Positions 36,235-43,700 of a stretch of 64,000 nt of DNA are shown in pieces. Position numbers and translations under genes: made by a program. Location of the stretch: NCBI RefSeq assembly GCF_003148845.1, contig NZ_QGHA01000002.1:604974-668973 (forward strand), in the 5' to 3' direction. The stretch is from Mucilaginibacter oryzae. Its GTDB lineage: Bacteria; Bacteroidota; Bacteroidia; Sphingobacteriales; Sphingobacteriaceae. The first letter of the stretch is position 1. Every line of letters starts with the position of its first letter. The notes under the pieces were generated by a model. That model did not search any database. It had not been told where the DNA came from and worked only from the letters and a program-made list of their open reading frames with translations.

Positions 36235-37388
36235 GCGGTTGGTTGTACGGGTTTAAATACAGGAAATTCAGCATCGGCTTTGTACCTTTTTATCTCATTC
36301 ATCAACTGGTGTATATCGCCCTGAACATATTTTAAGTGCCCTCCCGTAGATATTTTACTGTAAGGCACGGTTAATATGCCGTTAAGCTGGTGATAAAGCG
36401 ATTCATCAAAAAGGCGGATTTCTCCACCCTGCACCACCATTAAAATATCATCGGGGGTTGTAGCATAAAATGCGCTTAACCCGGTTTGGCGTTTGGCTTT
36501 GGCCACCACGATATCTGCATCTAATCCGGCGGAAAGTTTCCCGCTGTTCAGCTTCCAGATCTTAGCCGCCGAGGTTGTTAATGATTGATAGAGTTCATCG
36601 CCGGTAAGTAAGGCGGTTTTACGTGCCAGCCTGATGTGCTGCCATATATCCCAATGCCCGGTGAGTGTACTATCCGTGCCAAATAAAATAGTGGTTTGTT
36701 TTTTTAACTCATCTACCGGCGCTGTTTTATTGAGCAGGTAGTGGTTTGATTCGGGGCACCAAACCAGCGCATTAAATTTTTTAGCCTGTTTAATATCCAT
36801 AGCTACCCCATGAATGCCTATCAATTTGCGGCCAAGGATATTCCATTTAATAAGTTCATCAATCTCATTATAGGCCAGGTCATCAGTGCCTTCGCCAATA
36901 TGAATTACCGCGGGCCGCCCTATCTTAGCAGGGTTATTGAGCCGTTTTTTCCAGTTCTTTTCAAATTGTACCGAATGTATGCTTTGATATCGGTCAACAA
37001 CATTAATGAGCTTATGATCAATAACCGTATTTTCGCCGTGGTTTACTACGGTGGTAACCCCGCAAAGCAGATTTTTATAAACGCCCCACTGCTCGCGCAG
37101 CGCTACAGGTATTTTTAGTACCGAAGCAATTTCATCAGCATAAACCTCATGAATATAATTACCCCATTCGGTATAGTTTTGATAGGTTTTATTGCCCAGT
37201 TGCGGAAACAGGTTAAAATCAAGGTGATCGTGCGAATTGATCAGCCCCGGAAAAGCCAATGCCTCAACAAAAGTAACCTGCTCCGCATCGTTCATCGCTG
37301 CAGGCTTGATGTCTGCAATGATACCCTTATCCAGCCTGATGTTTACCGCCCCATCTGTTCCGGGTATCAAAATATTATTCAGTACCAT
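36231..37388 (-). CDS. Amidohydrolase-family metal-dependent hydrolase
   Basis: The 385-residue amidohydrolase carries the HxH motif of strand 1 (His53 and His55 in NSHDHLDF) and further ligands in VVNHGEN, IHIGEG, LIGIHGVAM and LFGTDSTLTG (strand 8 Asp). The C-terminal composite sandwich is visible as SAGLDADIVVAK. Members hydrolyse C-N bonds in small molecules such as ureides, hydantoins or deaminated nucleobases. The deacetylase, GNAT and radical-SAM neighbours suggest a role in a biosynthetic pathway rather than catabolism (inference). It overlaps the methyltransferase end by 14 bases. Confidence 0.9.
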   Translation of the reverse strand: MVLNNILIPGTDGAVNIRLDKGIIADIKPAAMNDAEQVTFVEALAFPGLINSHDHLDFNLFPQLGNKTYQNYTEWGNYIHEVYADEIASVLKIPVALREQWGVYKNLLCGVTTVVNHGENTVIDHKLINVVDRYQSIHSVQFEKNWKKRLNNPAKIGRPAVIHIGEGTDDLAYNEIDELIKWNILGRKLIGIHGVAMDIKQAKKFNALVWCPESNHYLLNKTAPVDELKKQTTILFGTDSTLTGHWDIWQHIRLARKTALLTGDELYQSLTTSAAKIWKLNSGKLSAGLDADIVVAKAKRQTGLSAFYATTPDDILMVVQGGEIRLFDESLYHQLNGILTVPYSKISTGGHLKYVQGDIHQLMNEIKRYKADAEFPVFKPVQPTA

Positions 37389-38127
37389 TGCTCCGTTTTA
37401 AATGTAACCCGTAAATAATGGGGTAACCTTTATATTTTTCATACACATGAAGCGCGTTTTTATCGGCATAGTAATGCTTCATGCTTTCCGCTATTTTTAT
37501 CTCTTCTTCGGTTATTAATGTAAAGTCACTTGTAAGCAGCAGGTTTTTAATCAAGCTAACCGGGTGTACAAAGTTTTCAACCGCAATAAAATCACGGCCA
37601 TGCTTAAAGGTACGCTTACCGCCGTTGGCCAGCGTATGCGGGTGAAAATCGGTTATTACGATAGCGCCGCCGGGTTTCAGGATCCGTACCCAGGCCTGCA
37701 ATGCGGTTTTTATATCGCGGATGTGGGCTACGGTAAGCGTAGATACAATCGTATCAAAACTGCTGTCGGCAATGCCGCCAAAAGTATCCTCTGTAATTTG
37801 GCAGGTATCCGCTTCCGGGAACTTTTGCTTAAGCCGTGCAAGCATACCGCCCGAAGTATCGAAGCCGGTTAAGCGCATGGGGTTTAATGCCATTAATTTA
37901 TTCCAGTGCCTGCCCGTACCACAGCCTATGTCTGCAACCAGTTTGCCGCTAATGATGTTGCTGCTTACCAGTTTCGGGAAGAGAATTTCATCCAGATCCA
38001 GCATCAGGTTGCCTGGCTGTTCATCATAGTTTTCGGCCCAGATGTCATAGGCCTCAACCGGATCTTTTTCCGGTATGGCGGTAGGGAACAAACGTTGCTT
38101 GATGTAATTTTTAACAGTATGGATCAC
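37375..38127 (-). CDS. Class I SAM-dependent methyltransferase
   Basis: The 250-residue methyltransferase has motif I VADIGCGTGRHW, motif II near FDTIVSTLTVAHI and motif III LKPGGAIVITDFHP. It is the first gene of the minus-strand operon and has a 487-bp divergent gap before it, so the operon promoter should lie in 38128-38614. The target cannot be named. Its overlap with the amidohydrolase gene (14 bases) suggests coupled synthesis. Confidence 0.92.
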   Translation of the reverse strand: MIHTVKNYIKQRLFPTAIPEKDPVEAYDIWAENYDEQPGNLMLDLDEILFPKLVSSNIISGKLVADIGCGTGRHWNKLMALNPMRLTGFDTSGGMLARLKQKFPEADTCQITEDTFGGIADSSFDTIVSTLTVAHIRDIKTALQAWVRILKPGGAIVITDFHPHTLANGGKRTFKHGRDFIAVENFVHPVSLIKNLLLTSDFTLITEEEIKIAESMKHYYADKNALHVYEKYKGYPIIYGLHLKRSNGTE

Positions 38128-38614
38128 GGCCCTGATGGTTTAATACGTTATACTTCAATTACGGGCGATAACTACCAATGGTTGCCCGTTATTTTTTTAT
38201 CGCAGGCAACCTGTATTGAAAACCGGGCGTATTGATGATGTGAAAACGATCAGGTGAAATCCGGAACCCAATTGTTGGATGGGCAATCCCCCGCATTTGT
38301 GATTGGGTGTTGGTAATGGGATTTATTTTGAAACACTGTTGGCCGATAAAAAAGCCGGATGTGGTATTCAGGGTACCATGTACATCCTGTTGTGTTAACG
38401 GCGCCGGGGTTTCTGATAAACCCATTGCCCGGGGGATTGATTTTAAGTCTGAAGCCTTGAGCCGGAAGTCAAAAGTAGCATGTTTTCTTTTTTTGACTTA
38501 GAACTCAGTACTATCAACTTAAGACTAAAAAAAGAAAGTCGTGAGCCATAAGTCAAAAGCCGCATGTTTTTTTGACTTCAAACTCAAAACTATCGACTTA
38601 AGACTTTAAAAAAA
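38128..38614. other. Divergent intergenic region with probable promoters for two operons
   Basis: The 487-bp gap separates the minus-strand operon from the radical-SAM genes. It holds a stem ACGGGC/GCCCGT (38161/38184) followed by a T-run on the plus strand, a 10-bp inverted pair CAATCCCCCG (38284) and CGGGGGATTG (38430), and direct repeats near its right end. Short open frames exist (for example minus-strand 38189-38425, 78 codons, with TIGFRISPDRFHIINTPGF) but none has a convincing start or family. This could be a degenerate gene or a recurrent noncoding element. Confidence 0.5.
38467..38605 (+). repeat. Imperfect direct repeat before the radical-SAM operon
   Basis: AGTCAAAAG..GCATGTTTT.TTTTTGACTT..ACT.TC.ACTTAAGACT occurs twice (38467-38527 and 38551-38605), offset by 84 bp. 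The copies differ by scattered substitutions. The second copy ends 10 bases before the ATG at 38615, so each copy may carry part of a promoter or regulator site. Slippage-made duplication is the simple alternative. Confidence 0.55.
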
Positions 38615-40123
38615 ATGCAGATGAACAAAATACTATTATTTAACCCGCGGAGCGCCAATAACAAATACCGGATCCCTAATTCGATATTGAACATTGCGGC
38701 TTCGGTTGAGGGCAAATACGATTGGGTGATTGTTGATGGCAATTGCGAGCTGGACCCGATGGTGAAAATAAATAGCTATTTAAGTACCGGCGGGTTCAAA
38801 TATTTCGGGTTTACGGTAATGCCCGGTCCGCAGTTAAGGCAGGCTATCAGCGCCGCTAAAAAGATCAAAGAACTATATCCCGGTACCAAAATGATCTGGG
38901 GCGGGTATTTTCCGTCTAACCAGCCCAACGCTGTATTGTATTCGGGTTATGTTGATTTTATTATCAACGGCCCCGGCGATCATGCTTTTCCGTTGCTGAT
39001 TGATGCTTTGGAAAACGGTACACCTTATGAGTTTATCCGCAACCTGATTTATAAAGCCGAAGACGGCAGGATCATCAAAACTGCCAAAGAAGATTTGATT
39101 GACCAGGATACCCTGCCGCCTTTACCTTATGATAAGCTTAATACGTTTTATCCCATCACCAAATTTTTGGGCAAAACTTACCTGGGCGAAAAAACAATGG
39201 CCTATCATTCCAGTATCGGCTGCCCGTTCACCTGCTCGTTTTGCGCCGTAGTACCTATTTATGAGGCCCGGTGGAAAGCTAAATCGGCACAAAATGTATA
39301 TAACGATGTAAAATACATTAAAGATAAATGGGGTGCTGACGCTATTGAGTTTCACGATAATAACTTTTTTGTATCCGAAAAACGTGCGGTGGAGTTTGCT
39401 AACCTCATCAAACCCGAAAACATGACCTGGTGGGGTATGGCCCGTATCGATACCATGTCGAAATTTAAAGATTCATCGCTGGCCGCCATCCGCGAGTCGG
39501 GTTGTAAGATCATTTTTTTTGGGGCGGAAAGCGGGAACAACAGCATCTTAGAGCAGATGGATAAGGGCGGCACCCAAACCGGGGACCAGATCATTGAGTT
39601 TGCCGAACGCCTTAAAAAGCTCGATATCATTCCAGAATATTCCTTTGTGTTAGGTACGCCTGCGCCAACGCCGGAGCAGGTACAATCGCAAATTGATTTT
39701 GAGATAGATTTTATCAAAAAGGTGAAGGCGGTTAACCCTAAAACCGAAATCGTGATATACACCTATAGCCCCGTACCAACCGAGGGTTCAGAGCTGTATA
39801 AACAGGTCATAAAAAGCGGTTTCCGTTTTCCCGAAACACTCGAAGACTGGATCAGCCCGGCCTGGGAAAGTTTCGACCTGCGTAAAAACCCGCTTACACC
39901 ATGGCTTACACCCGAGATGATTGATAAGATCAGGAATTTTGAGACGGTGCTGAACGGGGTTTATCCAACCGTTACCGATATCCGCCTTAATATGATTAAA
40001 CGCGCGGCCATCAAGCTAATAGCTACCATGCGTTATAAGGCCAGCATCTATCAATACCCGTATGAAATTAAATTGCTGCAAAAGGTTTGGCGCTACAGGC
40101 AGCCCGAAATACAAGGTTTTTAA
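38615..40123 (+). CDS. B12-binding-type radical SAM protein
   Basis: The 502-residue protein has an N-terminal Rossmann region of the cobalamin-binding type (to about residue 140, with GPGDHAFPLLIDAL), although the classic DxHxxG lower-ligand motif is absent. The radical-SAM domain has Cys203, Cys207 and Cys210 (SIGCPFTCSFCA, C-x3-C-x2-C). IIFFGAESGNNSILEQMDKG and FVLGTPAPTPEQV are the later core motifs. Such enzymes perform methylation or C-C/C-S rearrangements. It is three bases upstream of the next radical-SAM gene, so the two are co-translated. Start at 38615 or at the second ATG (38621). Confidence 0.92.
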   Translation: MQMNKILLFNPRSANNKYRIPNSILNIAASVEGKYDWVIVDGNCELDPMVKINSYLSTGGFKYFGFTVMPGPQLRQAISAAKKIKELYPGTKMIWGGYFPSNQPNAVLYSGYVDFIINGPGDHAFPLLIDALENGTPYEFIRNLIYKAEDGRIIKTAKEDLIDQDTLPPLPYDKLNTFYPITKFLGKTYLGEKTMAYHSSIGCPFTCSFCAVVPIYEARWKAKSAQNVYNDVKYIKDKWGADAIEFHDNNFFVSEKRAVEFANLIKPENMTWWGMARIDTMSKFKDSSLAAIRESGCKIIFFGAESGNNSILEQMDKGGTQTGDQIIEFAERLKKLDIIPEYSFVLGTPAPTPEQVQSQIDFEIDFIKKVKAVNPKTEIVIYTYSPVPTEGSELYKQVIKSGFRFPETLEDWISPAWESFDLRKNPLTPWLTPEMIDKIRNFETVLNGVYPTVTDIRLNMIKRAAIKLIATMRYKASIYQYPYEIKLLQKVWRYRQPEIQGF

Positions 40124-40126
40124 GTT

Positions 40127-41179
40127 ATGCAGTTAACAACGCAATCTATATGGCACACTTTTAAGCGTTTCCGTACGCTGCAAACGCACAAAATAAGCGC
40201 GTTGCCCATTGTTATTCTGATGCCGCATAGCGCCTGTAATTGCCGTTGCGTAATGTGCGACATCTGGAAGGATAACAGGAACCTGAAACAATTAACCGAA
40301 GCTGATGTAACCGGTTTGCTCGTCGCGCTAAGGAAATTCGGTACCAAACAGGTGCTCATGTCGGGTGGCGAGGCTTTACTTAATGCCAACTTTTTCAGGT
40401 TGTGCGAAATTTTAAAGGCCGAAAAAATCAAAGTTAGCTTGCTATCAACCGGCCTTTCGATTAAAAAGCACGCGCTCAATATCCTGAAATGGGTTGACGA
40501 TTTAATAGTTTCGATAGATGGAGACGAAGCGCTGCATGATGCTATCCGCAACGTGCCCGGCGCTTTTAATAAATTGAGGGAAGGGGTGGAGCATATCAAA
40601 TCTATCCAGCCACAATATCGAATTACAGCCCGTACAGTAATCCACCGGCTTAATTTCAGAAACTGGCCCAATATTATTGAGGCCGCAAGGCAAATGGGAA
40701 TTGACCAGGTAAGCTTTTTGCCTGCCGATGTAAGCAGCCACGCCTTTAACCGCCAAACGGCCTGGGCCGAACCAAAACAGCAGGAGATATTGCCTGGCGA
40801 GGGTGAACTTGTAGAATTTCAGCAGGTTGTAGCCGATGTGTTAAGCAGGCTGGTATATTTTGAAAATTGTTTTATTGCCGAATCCCGGGATAAGATCAAC
40901 GATATCTACCGCTATTACGCAGCGTTTTACCGTCATAACGCGTTCCCTTTCAAAAAATGCAACGCGCCATGGGTATCCGCAGTAATTGAAGCAGATGGCG
41001 AGGTTAGGCCGTGCTTTTTTCATGAGCGGATAGGCAATATCAGTGACAATAAGCTGGATGAGATCCTGAACAGCGAAAGAGCAATCAATTTTCGCAAAAC
41101 ATTGGATATGGCTAATGATCCAGTCTGTGTTAAATGCGTGTGCTCGTTGAATTTATCGCCCTTGGCGAGGTTGGATTAG
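40127..41179 (+). CDS. Radical SAM protein with SPASM/twitch-like C-terminus
   Basis: The 350-residue enzyme has Cys37, Cys41 and Cys44 (SACNCRCVMCD) for the SAM cluster and an early GGE motif (LMSGGEALLN). A C-terminal cysteine set (CNAPW, PCFFHE, CVKCVCS) is typical of an auxiliary Fe-S cluster. It resembles the family that includes peptide- and sugar-modifying maturases. No precursor-peptide gene is visible nearby. It follows the first radical-SAM gene by three bases and may act on the same substrate. The precise reaction is unknown. Confidence 0.92.
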   Translation: MQLTTQSIWHTFKRFRTLQTHKISALPIVILMPHSACNCRCVMCDIWKDNRNLKQLTEADVTGLLVALRKFGTKQVLMSGGEALLNANFFRLCEILKAEKIKVSLLSTGLSIKKHALNILKWVDDLIVSIDGDEALHDAIRNVPGAFNKLREGVEHIKSIQPQYRITARTVIHRLNFRNWPNIIEAARQMGIDQVSFLPADVSSHAFNRQTAWAEPKQQEILPGEGELVEFQQVVADVLSRLVYFENCFIAESRDKINDIYRYYAAFYRHNAFPFKKCNAPWVSAVIEADGEVRPCFFHERIGNISDNKLDEILNSERAINFRKTLDMANDPVCVKCVCSLNLSPLARLD

Positions 41180-41289
41180 TAAAGGTTTAAATAACAAGCG
41201 GGGATTGCGCGATTCCAAACATATTCCTGCTCCATCGTTACTACCGCGCCCTCTTTCAAGAGCGGAGTTTATAAAAGACTTTGATTACT

Positions 41290-42753
41290 ATGAACAATAT
41301 ATTGTTTTCACATTCATATTTTTTACGGTTCGATCCTAAACAATGGTCGATAGGGCAGCCTTACGCGCCGCTTGGTACCATATATGCCGCCGCGTTGATG
41401 CGGGAGCAGGGTTATAAGGTAAGCCTGTTTGATACGATGTTTGTAAAAAGCGCGGATGAATTGATCCCGGAGCTCGATAAACAGCAGCCCGATATTTTTG
41501 TGATTTACGATGACGGTTTCAACTACCTCACTAAAATGTGCCTGACCAATATGCGCGAGGCGGCCTTTAAAATGGCTAAACTGGCTAAGGCAAGGGGCTG
41601 TAAGGTAATTGTTTCCAGTTCAGATTCAACAGATCGTTATGCGGCATATTTAGCTGAAGGTGCTGACTTTGTGATTCTTGGCGAAGCTGAGCAAACTTTA
41701 CTTGAATTAAACACGCTGCTTAAAAACGGCGGAGAGAACTATTTTGATATCAAGGGCCTGGCCTATATGGATGGTTGCGAGATTATCAAAACCCCGCAGC
41801 GACCGGTAGCCAAAGAGCTGGACAACCTGCCCCTGCCTGCCTGGGACCTGGTGGATATCAGCAGCTATCGCGAAATGTGGCTAGAAAACGCCGGTTACTT
41901 CTCCCTCAATGTGGTTACTACACGTGGCTGCCCTTTTAAATGTAACTGGTGCGCTAAGCCTATTTACGGTAACCGGTATAATTCGCACAGTCCGCAGTAT
42001 ATTGTAAACCAAATAAAAATGCTTAAGCAGCGGTATGGCATGGACCATATTTGGTTTTGCGATGATATTTTTGGTTTAAAACCGGGCTGGGTACAGGAGT
42101 TTTCGGAGCTGTTAAAACAGGAGGGCGTCAGCATCCGCTTCAAAATCCAGTCGCGGGCCGATTTGCTGGTTGAAGAACGAGCCGTTGAGGCGCTTGCAGC
42201 CGCAGGCTGTGAAAATGCCTGGATAGGCGCCGAAAGCGGTTCGCAAAAAGTATTGGATGCTATGGATAAGGGAATCACCATCAATCAGATCCATACCGCC
42301 ACGCATTTGATGAAAAAGCATGGTATCAGGCCCTCTTTTTTTATCCAATTTGGATATCCCGGTGAAACAAGGGAGGATATTACCTCAACCATTAAAATGA
42401 TCAACGAGTTACTTCCCTATGAAATAGGTATCTCGGTGTCATACCCGTTGCCCGGCACCGGCTTTTACGAACGCGTGAAAACCGAACTGAAAAAGAAAAC
42501 CAACTGGACGGATTCGGACGAGATGGCGCTGATGTTTAAGAATACTTACCCCGCCTTTTTTTACAAGCAACTTCACAAATACGTCCATCGCAATTATCAC
42601 AAGCACCTGGCCAAAAACAGCATGCGTAAATTGCTCAAGAACCCATTTGGCAGTTCGGCTAATCATGTGAAAAAGGCTTTGTCATTGTTTTACTATACGC
42701 CGCTTACATATCTGGAGAAACTGAAGCTGGATAAATTTGAAAAAGCCATATGA
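41290..42753 (+). CDS. B12-binding-type radical SAM protein, second copy type
   Basis: The start at ATG 41290 is preferred over the TTG at 41281 because it matches the family N-terminus (NNILFSHSYFL). The 487-residue protein has a B12-type Rossmann domain (APLGTIYAAALMREQGYKVSLFD, then FVILGEAEQTLLEL). The SAM cluster cysteines are 214, 218 and 221 (TRGCPFKCNWCA). AWIGAESGSQKVLDAMDKG and FIQFGYPGETREDI are core motifs. DxHxxG is again missing. The following methyltransferase gene overlaps its end by 4 bases. Confidence 0.92.
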   Translation: MNNILFSHSYFLRFDPKQWSIGQPYAPLGTIYAAALMREQGYKVSLFDTMFVKSADELIPELDKQQPDIFVIYDDGFNYLTKMCLTNMREAAFKMAKLAKARGCKVIVSSSDSTDRYAAYLAEGADFVILGEAEQTLLELNTLLKNGGENYFDIKGLAYMDGCEIIKTPQRPVAKELDNLPLPAWDLVDISSYREMWLENAGYFSLNVVTTRGCPFKCNWCAKPIYGNRYNSHSPQYIVNQIKMLKQRYGMDHIWFCDDIFGLKPGWVQEFSELLKQEGVSIRFKIQSRADLLVEERAVEALAAAGCENAWIGAESGSQKVLDAMDKGITINQIHTATHLMKKHGIRPSFFIQFGYPGETREDITSTIKMINELLPYEIGISVSYPLPGTGFYERVKTELKKKTNWTDSDEMALMFKNTYPAFFYKQLHKYVHRNYHKHLAKNSMRKLLKNPFGSSANHVKKALSLFYYTPLTYLEKLKLDKFEKAI

Positions 42754-43571
42754 CCGGAGCTGCACCACAAATTAACGAGCAACTGGCCGGGGCAGCCTTC
42801 AGCAACCAGTCCGCGTTTTTTGATCAACTTTATTCGGCCGATACCATTATAGCATATAAACGGAAACGGGTGCGAGCGCATATCCTGCAACACGTCAAAC
42901 CGGGGGGCTACATTTTGGAACTGAACAGCGGCACCGGCGAGGATGCTTTGTACTTTGCTCAAAAGGGGTTTAAGGTTCATGCTACTGATATATCTACAGG
43001 TATGCAACAGCAATTGCGTGAAAAGATGGTGACGAATGGTGTTGAGAACCTGGTTAGCAACGAATTGTGTTCGTATACGAAATTAGAGCAATTAAAAAAC
43101 AAAGGCCCTTTTGATTTGATTTTTTCCAATTTCGCGGGCCTCAACTGTACCGGCGAGCTGGATAAAGTACTTGGCTCATTCACCGATCTGTTAAACCCCG
43201 GTGGGACGGTAACCCTTGTAGTGCTGCCGAAATTTTGCCTTTGGGAAACGCTGTTGGTATTTAAAGGGAAGTTTAAAACAGCTTTCCGCAGATTTTTTAG
43301 CAGCAAGGGCAGGCGGGCCCATGTGGAGGGTGTTTACTTTAATTGCTTTTACTACAACCCGTCCTATATCAAAAAACGTTTAAAGCAGGATTTTGACCTG
43401 TTAGGTACAGAGGGTTTATGCACTATCGTTCCGCCATCTTATATCGAGGGCTTTGCCGAAAAACACCCCACGGCGTACCGGCTTTTGACAAAGTGGGAGG
43501 ATAAGCTTAAAACATCGTGGCCCTGGAAGTATATGGGTGATTATTACATCATTTCCCTGAGGAAGAAATAG
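42750..43571 (+). CDS. Class I SAM-dependent methyltransferase
   Basis: The 273-residue methyltransferase begins SNQSAFFDQLYSADTIIAYKR, a family-typical N-terminus. Motif I is ILELNSGTGEDALYF, and motif III falls in LNPGGTVTLVVL. The start overlaps the radical-SAM stop by 4 bases (ATGA), so translation is probably coupled. The C-terminal part (HVEGVYFNCFYYNPSYIKK) fits enzymes acting on larger substrates. It closes the four-gene plus-strand part of the cluster. Confidence 0.92.
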   Translation: MTGAAPQINEQLAGAAFSNQSAFFDQLYSADTIIAYKRKRVRAHILQHVKPGGYILELNSGTGEDALYFAQKGFKVHATDISTGMQQQLREKMVTNGVENLVSNELCSYTKLEQLKNKGPFDLIFSNFAGLNCTGELDKVLGSFTDLLNPGGTVTLVVLPKFCLWETLLVFKGKFKTAFRRFFSSKGRRAHVEGVYFNCFYYNPSYIKKRLKQDFDLLGTEGLCTIVPPSYIEGFAEKHPTAYRLLTKWEDKLKTSWPWKYMGDYYIISLRKK

Positions 43572-43646
43572 AACCTATGTGTTGGCCGTGCCACCATATA
43601 AGATAAGCATGATAATTACTTCCTTGCTATTGAAAACGATCTCTGC

Positions 43647-43674
43647 TTTGTTGATCTAAAAAATCATATTTTTG
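43647..43674 (+). promoter_or_regulatory. Candidate Bacteroidota-type promoter of the AraC hybrid sensor
   Basis: TATTTTTG (43667-43674) matches the -7 consensus TAnnTTTG exactly. A TTTG/TTG lies 16 bases upstream (43647-43650), slightly short of the usual -33 spacing. The ATG at 43701 is 26 bases downstream. Confidence 0.4.
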
Positions 43675-43700
43675 AGAAACAAGCCTATGCCGGTGTTTTG

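Noticed and set aside
38189..38425. Minus-strand 78-codon open frame in the divergent gap
   Set aside because: No start context, no recognised family and low coding character. It overlaps the probable promoter region, so it is described only as possible gene remnant.
38128..43571. RiPP system built on the SPASM-like radical-SAM protein
   Set aside because: I found no short precursor-peptide frame with a leader-like sequence and no peptidase. The deacetylase and glycosyltransferases favour a sugar or lipid product.
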